From Monosporascus cannonballus (lineage: Eukaryota > Ascomycota > Sordariomycetes > Xylariales): a stretch of 64,000 nt of DNA. Below the pieces are notes generated by a model. That model had not been told where the DNA came from. It was given only the letters and a program-made list of their open reading frames with translations, and ran no database searches. Numbering within the stretch: the stretch's first letter is position 1; each line of letters opens with the position of its first letter. Position numbers and translations under genes: made by a program. Positions 25,039 to 34,876 of the stretch are shown piece by piece. Location of the stretch: contig QJNS01000347.1 of NCBI GenBank assembly GCA_004154925.1, positions 1 to 64,000 of the forward strand, given 5' to 3'.

Positions 25039-25782
25039 TCAACCAGTTGAGCCACCACGGCCCAGAGCTATCCTCTTCCAGTGGTCACGCTCTTGCTCAA
25101 GCTTCATAATCTTCTCCTCCAGATCCTCTAGCCTCTGAGCCTTTCGCTCGCGAGACTTGCGCGCAGCCAGAGTGTTACGAGCCCGCTTCATGGCCACTGT
25201 GTCGGACGGATCATCCACAATAATGGGTGGAAGAGGCTTGTCACGTCGCCGCGAGTTAACACCAGAAACAGACGAGTGTCGGCCATGGCTAGTAGTCGGC
25301 GAGTTGCTTGACTTGCGGCGAGGCGGCTTCTCAACAACCTCAAGCTCTTCGGTCTGTTGAGCAGGAGATTGGTCCGCGGCAGCGATCGATACAGCGGTAT
25401 TATCCGGAGGGAATAGGGGGAACCAGGGGTCGGTATTGCTACCGAAATCACCGACATCGAAAGCCGGAGAAACATCAAGGCTGTCGAAAGCGGGTGACTC
25501 ATTATAAAGCGAGGGGGAAGTCAAGTTTGTGAGCGTAGTGGAATTCGGCGCAGAAGTGAAGTCGCGGAACAAGTCCTGGGGCGAGACGGTCCCAAGGTTG
25601 GTGCTCGATGCGGAACTTGCGGTCATATCGTACGCCGGAATGCCCGGGGAAGAATAGGCGGTGGTTGAGGCACCACCCTCCAGAGGAGGGAAGTCGTCCA
25701 TGTTAAGCGCGTCTGTTTCGCATGAGATTTGCCAGCGGTCAGAAGCAGGGAGTAGGAGTAGATGCTTACCGTGCAGGTCCAT
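25039..25782 (-). CDS. cpc-1: Cross-pathway control bZIP transcription factor CPC1/CpcA (GCN4 orthologue)
   Basis: complement(join(25039..25712,25770..25782)), 228 residues from the first in-frame AUG. It activates amino-acid biosynthesis genes at TGASTCA sites. The C terminus carries the GCN4-type bZIP: basic region MKRARNTLAARKSRERKAQR (about 179-198), then a leucine zipper (LEDLEEKIMKLEQERDHWKR). An acidic/hydrophobic activation region precedes it (e.g. DTWFPLFPP, SPAFDSLDVSPAFD). The 57-nt intron (GTAAGC..CAG, CTGAC branch) lies four codons after the AUG and gives MDLHDALNMDDF. The length matches fungal CpcA/CPC1 (about 230-270). Expression is almost certainly controlled by the uORF leader described separately. 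The same frame stays open upstream to 26469 without an AUG, so longer isoforms from near-cognate codons are possible. Confidence 0.93.
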   Translation of the reverse strand: MDLHGKHLLLLPASDRWQISCETDALNMDDFPPLEGGASTTAYSSPGIPAYDMTASSASSTNLGTVSPQDLFRDFTSAPNSTTLTNLTSPSLYNESPAFDSLDVSPAFDVGDFGSNTDPWFPLFPPDNTAVSIAAADQSPAQQTEELEVVEKPPRRKSSNSPTTSHGRHSSVSGVNSRRRDKPLPPIIVDDPSDTVAMKRARNTLAARKSRERKAQRLEDLEEKIMKLEQERDHWKRIALGRGGSTG

Positions 25783-26469
25783 CTTCGTGGCGGTTTGCTG
25801 GTTACCGATACCCTCGGTAAATAAAGGAACAGGAGGGCGAGGAGGTCGGTTCTGTTGGTTTACAGCAGCTGTAGAAGATGGAGCGGAGAACGACGCGCAA
25901 AACTGCTGGGACTGGTTTTGCACAGGAGATTTAAACCGGTTGGTAAAAGCCGAAGAGGAGATCTGATGCCCTGTCGCCTGGATGATCTGGGCCACTCGCT
26001 GATTCTGAAGATTCGGAGACGCAGAATCAGCCTGGTTATGCGAGGAGCGACGACGACCGTTGATGTTCAGTGATCCAAAAGCTGCCGCCGATGACGGAGC
26101 AGGCGAAGAGACAGTGCGATTAACGTTGGTCCTCTGGGGTTCGGGTTGATCGAACAAGACAAAGTCCTGTTGGGGTGCAAAGCTGTTGTTCTGTTGCGCG
26201 GATGATGCCGGCAGGCTCGGGGAACTGGAGGGAAGCCATTTTGACTGTGAGGAATCCGTGTTGAAGACTGGAAAGTCTTGCTGTGGAATGGTGGCGGTGG
26301 TATGAGAACTCTCGCGAAAGCTGGGAATAGCCTCGTCAAAGTTCAGATCGACCTGTGAAGGAAGAGCTGAAGAAAAAGGTTGAGTGGGGTGGTAGATGTG
26401 GTTTAAGATTGGAGACTGAATTTTGTCTGTGGCTACGGGAGCACTGAGAGAGTGGGAAGTGACGCAAGG
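25783..26469 (-). other. AUG-free in-frame N-terminal extension of CPC1 in the mRNA leader
   Basis: The CPC1 frame is open from a TGA at 26470-26472 to the main AUG, 229 codons with no ATG. The translation looks protein-like and conserved in style: LNHIYHPTQPFSSALPS, VDLNFDEAIPSFRES, PQQDFVLFDQPEPQRT, NLQNQRVAQIIQATGHQISS and RPPRPPVPLF. In Neurospora and many Pezizomycotina, CPC1 frames are known to extend upstream without AUG and to be initiated at near-cognate codons. Candidate near-cognates here include CTG in VDLNF and TTG in FVLFDQ. Which one is used cannot be decided from sequence. Confidence 0.75.
26120..26239 (-). promoter_or_regulatory. cpc-1 uORF2, 39 codons
   Basis: ATG at 26237-26239 in strong context (caaaATGGC), TAA at 26120-26122. 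The peptide begins MASLQFPEPAGIIR. It lies in a different frame from CPC1, inside the extension, and ends 337 nt before the main AUG. It corresponds in place and size to the inhibitory uORF2 of Neurospora cpc-1 (about 40 codons), functionally like GCN4 uORF4. Confidence 0.8.
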
Positions 26470-26478
26470 TCAAGTTGT

Positions 26479-26487
26479 CTAACGCAT
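26479..26487 (-). promoter_or_regulatory. cpc-1 uORF1, two codons (Met-Arg-stop)
   Basis: ATGCGTTAG, 705 nt before the main AUG start. It is the first of exactly three AUGs found between here and the coding sequence. A very short first uORF followed by a long AUG-free spacer is the GCN4-type reinitiation layout. Its use depends on the transcription start, which is inferred to lie upstream in the TC-rich stretch at 26500-26660. Confidence 0.65.
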
Positions 26488-27008
26488 CTTGAATCACGAT
26501 GCTTTTATGTGAATATGTTGATGTTCTGTAAATATTTGGGTTTGGGAAGGAGAAGAGAGAAAAAAGTAGCAGCCTGAATTGTGGTGGGCAACAGAGACTT
26601 TAGTATTTTTTTTCTCAGGCAGCAACTCGGCAAAGGAAGTGGGGTGTGTGGGAATGAGCGAATGAAATCGGCAGAAAGGCTAATCCACACACAGTAAATT
26701 TGGCTGATAGGTACCTTCTAACTTGGTGACGGGGGGGAGGAGATACATTGCTTGACTTACTGGCTTCGTCTGTGACTTCTTAAGTTGGTGACCAAGGCTT
26801 GACCTGGAGTTCAATTCCTGGGCGGACCCCAGCATGTGGGTCTTGGTTAAAGCTAAATTAGCCATCAAACACTTGGAGTTACTTTCAATAGGAGTCCATC
26901 TCTAACAACTAATAATTATGCTTTCCCCTGGAACCAGGCAAAACTCCTACAAAGAGGCTGTTGAAACAGATAGACGAGCACAAGAGATTCATTTCTCCTG
27001 AGAGAGTG

Positions 27009-27015
27009 TGAGTCA
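27009..27015. promoter_or_regulatory. TGAGTCA, possible CPC1/GCN4 site upstream of cpc-1
   Basis: A perfect TGASTCA word 522 bp upstream of uORF1 on the promoter side of cpc-1. It could allow autoregulation, as known for cpc-1/cpcA. A single 7-mer can occur by chance. Confidence 0.4.
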
Positions 27016-30000
27016 TACCTTTAGTCCGGTCAATCCACATCCGTACTAGCGTCACGCAGCACCCTGGATAGTGCATTTCCCCAGTCCTCAGTCCTCTCGA
27101 CTCCCAAGAGCGCACATTGCCCCGCCATTTTCCTTTGATTGTGCCCCTCTGGATACATGCTTCTGGTCTTTCTCATCGTATAAACCGTATTGTTCCACCG
27201 GGAGCGATCAGAGACGAAATGGTCGGCATTTTAAATTATAACATCGGTTACGGCAATGTTGACAGAGTAAGGGTTAGGAAGCGTGCAATCGCCAACAAGA
27301 AAAAAAACTCATCGATGCATCATTGCGGAGTTCAGTGTCTTTTCTTTGGACTGTCGTTACCAGAGACAATCAATCCCACGCGCCCCGTGGACCGATATCA
27401 CGGCTCCGTCTGACATTTCTCAATCTCGCCAATGTACCAAATACCTATCATGGCTAAGTGCTTCTTATGTCGCTGGTTTGGGCCCACCACATTTGATTGG
27501 GTGGCTTCGGCCAGCCGAATCTGGAAATATCAAGAGGCCCATGACCGGCCAAGTCTTTCCAAGCCTCGCGCCAACTTCGTATAGCCGTTCAACGCTGATC
27601 CAGCGGTGTTGAGTATCTCGATCAGCTCTTGTCAAATCTGTATTGTGCGCTCCCGTCGTCCTGGCGTGCCTCATTGCTCCTTCGCACTTGATTCCATAGC
27701 CGACATCTATTTCAGTCAGTTCAGTATTGTCTGACTTGCGATCATTGTCCTAATTGACCCTTCAAAAATTCAGACAATATGCGATGTAATTGTAGTCTAT
27801 GTGAGTCTTAGATACATAGCTTGAGTAAGTCTGACACCAGCGTTAAAACTACCTGCGGCTCTCATCGATACGTTTGGTTTCTCTTCTCTACTTCCCTATC
27901 ATATTAATAATCGAGGCTTACAGACCAGCGGTTCCTGTAGCCGACTGCAGAAAATGTGCATTACCGGTGTACGCTCCAGCACCAGGCGTTAACCTCCAGT
28001 CTAGAGTAACATCGCAACTGCAGCTATCCCAAGTGTTCTTTCCGTGCGCTTCCCGTTGGTGCACCGCCTCCATGTCGGGTGAATCGGTCTTGTGACAATC
28101 AACTTTCATGATGAAAAGCCTGCATTTCAGAGAGGCCAGTATCGAAACAGAACTAGGAACACTTCGGAGGCGTTGGCAGAAGCCATCCATGGAATACCTA
28201 CCGCATCTTTACGCTTGCGAAAGGGCAAGTCGTCAGCGCAGTCATCACCTCAAGTTCAAGCTTGCGCATGTTGCACCGGCTTACTTTTCGTTATCCACTC
28301 GCTATTGCGCAAGTTCCGATCAGAACAAGTAGCTATTTCTCGACTCCACCAACACCCGTGCGCGTTTAATTCCGGGGTCCTGTCTCTCCCTGCCCTGTCC
28401 GGGACATGGGACATTCGCTTATATTTCGCATCCGAGATCCCTCCATCCACGTTCAGCCGATCAATCAGATCCTCCAATTGCGAAGAATAAACGTCCCGTA
28501 TCAGCCCCCTGGAAATTGAAGTCGGGTGACTCATACTCAAAACGGTAACTTCGCGTACTTGGACGCATCTAATAACTTTTTTAATCCTCGAATTACCGCC
28601 TATCCTTTTATGGGCCTGTTTCGCTTATCAAAAGCCGGCCAAAGACCAAGGTCGAAATATGTGTTTTGGTGCGTCTTGGCTGCGGTCTTATTCCGACATC
28701 TCGAGGCCTTTTCGACTCTCTCGTTTCCAGCAACAAATTGATTGGTGCGCGATATTAGCCTGGACCTAACATTTTGAAGCCTCTTCCCTTCTCTCCCTGT
28801 CGGCATAGACGTACTTAGTATAGTACCTCTGGTCGTCAATTTACCTGCAGCATGCAGCAGTAGGGCGCAAGATGACATGTTTTGTGGATATGGATCACCG
28901 AGTAGGGCATATGATATACCTGCTGCTTACCAAGCAAAGCCCTTCCAAAGTCTCTGGGAAGGCATAGGACTTGCGATCCAACAATTCCTTTGACGTCTTC
29001 GAGACCCATCGTGGGCTCCGGCCCGGGACATGCTTTTCTTCTCTTCTTGGCTTTGAAGCCGTCTCTCTGACCGACTTGCAAATTAACCGTCCTACCCGCT
29101 GCCACTCAGGGTTCTGGAACACCGTTGTTGCTGAATCGCAAAATCACGCAATATCCACTATATTAGCTCGTTCCTCAATGCTATACCTCAATTACAATAT
29201 TGTCACCCCCGCGATAGGGACGAAGAAGTAGTGCGTGGCTTCAATCCTATTCAACCGTGGCCTCCGACAAGACTACTCCGGACTGTGTCGGAAATCGGTG
29301 CCTGCTCCCCTCATCGTATCTCGTGTTCTCTTCTTCCCTGCCCTTCACACCCAGGCAGCCTGAAAATCGACAGCTCCTTATTGTATCAACGAAGAACCCC
29401 GGTCAAGCGATGTGCGCATTTAAGCTGAAAAACCCACATCTTCTCACTTGCCTGCAGCAACTAGAAACCGTGACCTTTCCCGACCGTCGGTGGGTCCAGC
29501 CCGCTTCTAGTCAGCCACCCTATCACTGTATAGCGACGTCTTCACCCATTCACCCACTTCCCCCGGCGGGCCCCCGCGAGAACCCGACACAGCGGGATGC
29601 TTAGCGTAATCATGCATGTCTCGCGGTGGCTGAGTAATCCCATGCACTTGGCCGCCCGTCTTGATATGCCTATTGGACGCTGAGTTGAGGCTATACAGAT
29701 ACGTAGGCGTGCCAAACATGCCTTGTGATAGCGATTATATAAGCTGTAGTTTGTAATACCCATATGCGTGCTTGTGTGCGTCGTATAGTAAGTGACCAAG
29801 GTGTGCTCGCTCCAACTGCGACTAGACCAGAGAAACGAAATGAGAATTCCAGGCCCCAATCAGGCAAGCTTTGAGGCGAAAATGACTTGTTGGTATGTCA
29901 GATAATGCAACGTTCGGGCGGCTGCGGCCGTGGCTGAGGCCAGTAGGCCATTTCACGTTCCGCTCAGGTCTATCTCACTTCGACATAAAGTGATATTCAG

Positions 30001-31320
30001 GGGTCACACGAGAAGACACAGTCTTTCCCAGACTCGGTTACTTATGTATGAACGTTCGTACACTCAAGTACTCCGAATGTAAACCGTTCGCTCAGCCGTA
30101 ACAAGTAGATCGGCCAAGCAATCCTCATTGGCCCTCGGCCTCTCCGTTTACCACGTGGAACTCCCCCAGGGTTGTGCGGCATGTCTTACACACTTCCGTA
30201 TCAGGAAGGATTGAGGAAGGGGTAAGGGCGAATTATATAATATTATCGGATCTTGAACTCCGTGGCCTTTGTCTTCATGTGGAATCCTTTGGATGTAATT
30301 ATAGTGTTACCTGTCTTGATGCCCATCATACAATACGCTCTACAAAGCCGGACCAGTGACCTACTGCCCCTAGAGCTCTTACTCCGACATTAGTGATCAT
30401 AGTCAGACAGGCGGTGTTTCTTATCACCTACTCGTCACACGTGCCTCCCTCTGTCCCTGGCTCATCATCCATAAGGTCACCTTTAATAACGTCTTGATTG
30501 ATTACAACTTGCCCTGGATGGATATCGACAATGATTCATCTGTCGTGTAGGCGAGCGTGAAGAATTATAGGAATAGTGAAAGAAAACATGACAGATAATG
30601 CTCGTAAGACAAGCATTCACTGCTAGAAGATGCCGAACACCAGTTGTTTTGCTCATAATTCCATGGAAACGAGAACGGGATATTCACCATGATCACGAAA
30701 ATGGACAAGCCTGCAAGCTATTCCATTCGTAACTTATTTGGCTTGACGAATTTGTTTGTACCTTTGAATCCGGAAAGACCCTTTCCATCGCCTTAGTGTT
30801 TATCCTATCGTAATCAAACCGTCCCCGACAACTGTCGAACGTGGCTCTGAGCGTAATAGGGGCTCGCGGTCTCGCCTGTAGGAGTATTGTTGAATCATCA
30901 TCAGCATCCTCGCATTTTTGCCGAGTCGTGAGATGTTGGCGTATGTCAGTGTCACACTCGACCCAAGCTCGACTCGAAAAGATGAAAAGATACCATATTT
31001 ATGGTAGAGGCCGCCGTGGCCATCAAGTTGCCGTGCTATCCGCGAAAACACCATGATACTTCCGGAGAGACTACTGTGGCCAATACCATCCTGACTTTGC
31101 GACGACATGACGCCCCCTAATCAAGAGATATGCGAGATATCGTCAAATACAAAAACACAAAACCAGGAATAAATCAAAGAACCAAATAAAAGTGTTCGCA
31201 ATGTCGTGTCGTACGCAGGGCGATGCCTCCGGTGAACACCTCAGTAGGAGGGGTCCGGATAAAGGGCAAAATACGGGGTGGAGTGGCCTTACGAGAGAAA
31301 GTCTCGCACATGGCGGCGCT

Positions 31321-31545
31321 CGCTTCGTGTCGCAATACGGATTAATCGAAGTAGTAGTTGAGTCCAGCGCAGGGCGGTACCCGCCTCGGTTTGCAATATG
31401 GATTTAGTCGAAGTACGTGGCTGAGTCGCGCACAGGGCGGTACTCGCCCCTTTTCGAGGAACGCGTCTGCTTGAAGCAGGTACCCAAGTCTTGCACGGGA
31501 GCGGCACCCGCTTCGCTTCGCAGCGTAGACACGTTATCTTAGAAG
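31321..31545. repeat. Degenerate tandem repeat, unit about 61-64 bp
   Basis: Units start near 31321, 31382, 31445 and 31509 (the last partial). Shared words are CGCYTCG at the start, CAATAYGGATT, GTCGAAGTA, TGAGTC and AGGGCGGTACYCG. The copies diverge by substitutions and small indels. It lies just downstream of the PEX20 3' end. Confidence 0.7.
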
Positions 31546-31605
31546 TCAGACGCGTCCTCGACGCTCGCAGCCTTTCCCTTGCCCTTAATATCTCCCTAAA
31601 GCGGG

Positions 31606-33077
31606 TCAGCACACTCCCTGTCTCCGTACGGCGAGGGGACTACGAACCTTGGCGGACACAGCCGGAGCGCGGCTGTACGCAGCTACACTAGCCGCGGCGG
31701 GGTTTCCACTGTCCATCGAATCCTGAGGAGAATTGATTAGCTTCCTCTCTTCCATCTTCAGCAACTTCAACGATCGAAAACACTGACCTGTCGGACGCCA
31801 GACGTCGAGCCGGTGAGGTGAGTGCCGAATCCGGCTGCGGAACCGGGTGACGCCTCTTGACGCACGAACTTGGTTCCCTTGAGAACCATCTCCTTCGAGG
31901 CTATATCACGCATCAGACCAAAGAATGCCGAACTCTTGAACTTCGGCGATTCGTTGTTAGCGACAGAATTAATAACTTCCTGAGCCACACGAGCAAGTTC
32001 ACTCCCAGCATCTGAGCCCGAATCAGATCCTGTCATTCCAGGCGAAGCCAAACCAGCCATTGAAGCTACACTAGTCATGTCAGGAGTCATGTATCTTTCA
32101 CCCAGCTCTTGAACCTCACGGGATGCGGTATCCTGTGCATCCAGTTGATGTGTTTCGGCATGCTGATCTTGCGCGGTCTTATTGTCCAGACTCGGCTGCG
32201 AAGTCTGCGCCTGGGCTGATGAAGCGTTCTGGGCACTAGGTTGCATCGACTGCATTTGATCGCCACCAGTCACAGCGGCATTCTCGCGGGCCCAGTCATT
32301 CATAGCTCGCTGGAACTCTTCGTCAAACTCGCGCTGCTTTGCCCGTGCCTCGAAGGCCTGTTGGCCTGTTAGCACAGGGCGAGGTCCAGCCCAGGCTGTT
32401 TGTCCTACACCAATACCGTCAATCATCAAGCCAAGATGGAGACGGTGGGATACTCACCGTAGTGGAACATAGTGGGATTAGCCTGAACCGGCGCAGGAGC
32501 ACCAAAGTTGTGCTGCGGGTAGGCGCCGAAGCCACCGCGCCCGAAGCCAGCTGCGGGTACAGGCCCGAAATGCTGAAAGGTCTGTGCGACCGGTTGCGGG
32601 TTTTGCTGGGCAACACCGAGTTGCACAGCAGCATTAGCCGGTCTAGCATGCAGGTTAGGCTGGCGAACGTTGAATTCGGCAGCAGCGTGAGTCGCCGGTC
32701 CAGCACCCACAACAGGCTGGGGGCGCTGAAAACCCGAGGCTGACGTTTGCTGGAAACTAGCGGAATGCTGGGCATTCGTCATTGGCAGGTGAGGATGCTG
32801 GGGTTGGTAAGCCGCCAGAAGACGGTCTTGGGCAGCCTGGAATCTAGCGAACTCTTCTATGGCCTGGGCACCTTTGCCAGCGCTGGTACGGAAGCTCTGC
32901 GCCAGCGAAGTCAGAATCGACGAAAGTGGCGTGCGTCTCACGAGAAAGGGAAGGACATACCTGAGCATTGCTACCTGGATTCTGGATGACCCGATCCTGG
33001 TATCGAGAGCGATCCTGGAGTGTCAGGCGCGAAAAATCCTTGGCCGCGTTGGACGGACCGCACTGGTTGGAGTCCAT
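31606..33077 (-). CDS. pex20: Peroxin-20 (PEX20), PTS2 import co-receptor
   Basis: complement(join(31606..31722,31788..32404,32458..32896,32961..33077)), 429 residues. PEX20 escorts PEX7 with PTS2 cargo to peroxisomes. The N terminus MDSNQCGPSNAAKDFSRLTL is the family hallmark. Cys6 is the conserved cysteine used for ubiquitin-dependent recycling. SFRTSAGKGAQAIEEFARFQ follows after the first intron. The middle has repeated Gln/Pro/Ala-rich sequence, then AKQREFDEEFQRAMNDWARE, a WxxxF-like amphipathic segment. The C-terminal block is SPKFKSSAFFGLMRDIASKE. All three introns are phase-consistent. The last (31723..31787, GTCAGT donor, GCTAATC branch) joins a 38-residue tail; if unspliced, the protein would end VSVFDR at 31767. 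That last junction is the least certain part. Confidence 0.85.
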
Positions 33078-34289
33078 GGCTGAGTGATGGAGATGATGAC
33101 AAGGTGTTATGATAACGGGACTGCGATATCTCTAGGCACTTCGAAACCCGGAAAGGGATCGTCAGAAGGAGGTTATGAGGCGATAGATGTCCAGGAGTGT
33201 GATCCACGTCAAGTTCGGGAAGGTGGAGGAAAGATGCACGGCGAGAAGGAAGACAAGGTGCACGAACGCTGGTGTGGGGAGTGCACTGTGAGAAAATCCA
33301 AGCGCCTGTGCAGAAATCTCTACGGTATGGGTGGAAGAAGTGAGAGTTTCGCAAGCAAAGCTGGAGACTGAGCGTGTTTTGTGGTTGAGTTTCGAGGGTG
33401 GTGTTGTTCCGAGGCAGGTTGGCGCGCAGGGTTGGGAACCTAGGGCGGGTGCATACGACTGACGAGGATTATACGCGCGCAGGCCGCGCATGCGACTACC
33501 CGGTTGATCGAGCTAGTGGATAAGGGATGACGAGGGGCGACTCCTTTGGGTTCCTCAACAGAACAACTATATGTTTGCGTTCAAATCGGGGCCAGTCACG
33601 GCTCTCAGCTGCGCAACGCAACAAGGTGGCTATCTCCCAGAGAGGTTGCTCAGCGAGGCTGTACGATGGCGCAGGCTACGATTAAAGAAGGGGAGAATCA
33701 CACAGGCGAGGTCCGCGCCAGGATTATAGCGAGCGCCAGCTGATGATTGCGCTTTGGTTAGTTAACTGCCGTCGTGTGCAACTAAGAAGAGCTAGAGCTC
33801 GGAAGACCTGGACGACTCGGCAATCAAGTTTGAGGATCAAAGAGGGCAAACAAAATCAAGTGAAGGTACTGGCCGCAACATGGCAACTACGCTATAATTG
33901 TTCATTTGGCCAAAGACATTACGGATGTCGAACAATAGGAGACAGCGATAGGACCTGGAACGAAGGATGTCCTGAAGAGGTATCTAAAGACATCTGGCGA
34001 GTGTGACGCAATAAATAAAGGAGGTAAGTAACGTATGAAGCAGAGCAGGCTGAATCACTGCAGTTATTAGCCGCGGCTGGGTTTGTAATAGGCAGGCGGG
34101 TCATTCACATGCAGCGCGTGGGAGAGGAGCCAATGGCCTGGGACGCCACAGGCAAGGCTTCTTGGAACTAAAGCCACATTACTATCTCTTCGGATGCCAG
34201 AAGAGCACATATCAACAACCTGTAGCGGAAAAGGCGCTAACCTAAAGCAGCTGTATATTCTATAAAAAGACGAGTTTGGGCTATTTGAC
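33078..34289. other. PEX20 upstream region up to the AT-rich block
   Basis: 1.2 kb, holding the PEX20 promoter and short frames without motifs. Composition drops abruptly in GC at about 34290. Confidence 0.5.
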
Positions 34290-34686
34290 TGGCTACGAAT
34301 TTCTTATTTATTTTAGAGCTAAACTAAAAATACAGTTACTATTTATAATATTCTCTTTTATTAAAAAAATACGATATACTACAATATTAAGTATAATATT
34401 TAAAACACTGTTATATAGCTATAGATCGCGCTAGTAGCTATACTATACAAATTCGATATAGCTTTTATATAGATTAGTCTTCGATATATAACAATTCAAA
34501 TTTAAAACATTTAATATATATATATATATTAAATAGTACTTTTTGAATATTAACTAATATAAAAGTTGAGAAAAAATTTTAACAGCTTTATACATATTAA
34601 AGTTTAAAATATCGCTATATTAAATATTGTATTATTAAATAGCGCACTCGATTTCAAATTGTATATATTAACGTTCGTATAAATTA

Positions 34687-34876
34687 TGTGACGGGCACGA
34701 TGCGTAGGTTGAACGAAGGCACGGCCTAACAAAGGTTTATATTCAAATTGAGGAGGGAAGGGGAGAAACAGCTAGCCACTAGCGAGGTGGCTGCTCCCTA
34801 TATACATATGAGTGAGCTCGGGCTAATGAGCTCGCTCCGTAAGCCCGAGCTGCCCTATGGGCTCTAGCCTGTAACA
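34687..34876. mobile_element. Solo LTR (190 bp), apparently not RIP-mutated
   Basis: Begins TGTGACGGGC and ends CCTGTAACA, i.e. TG..CA ends, and is flanked by the 5-bp direct repeat AATTA (34682-34686 and 34877-34881). It is GC-balanced in contrast to the surrounding AT sequence. A perfect 10-bp inverted repeat AGCTCGGGCT/AGCCCGAGCT (34815-34824, 34842-34851) lies inside. No internal retrotransposon coding is attached, so a solo LTR is the simplest reading. A short non-autonomous element is the alternative. Confidence 0.75.

Larger units (their letters stand above)
26488..31605. other. Upstream region of cpc-1 and long gene-poor stretch
   Basis: 5.1 kb. 26488-26700 is a TC-rich (minus strand) leader/promoter of cpc-1 with no ATG. 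The rest holds only short frames without motifs. A lone TGACTCA lies at 28527-28533, far from any gene. The 3' end contains the tandem repeat at 31321. No tRNA or rRNA gene was recognised. Confidence 0.5.

Noticed and set aside
25494..25500. TGACTCA inside the cpc-1 coding sequence
   Set aside because: Falls in coding DNA, where a 7-mer match is easily due to codon choice; no regulatory claim.
26770..26830. tRNA-like B-box (GAGTTCAATTCC) on the + strand
   Set aside because: No matching A-box and no 5' strand to pair with the GGCGGAC-like 3' end; T-stem has a mismatch. Not a tRNA.
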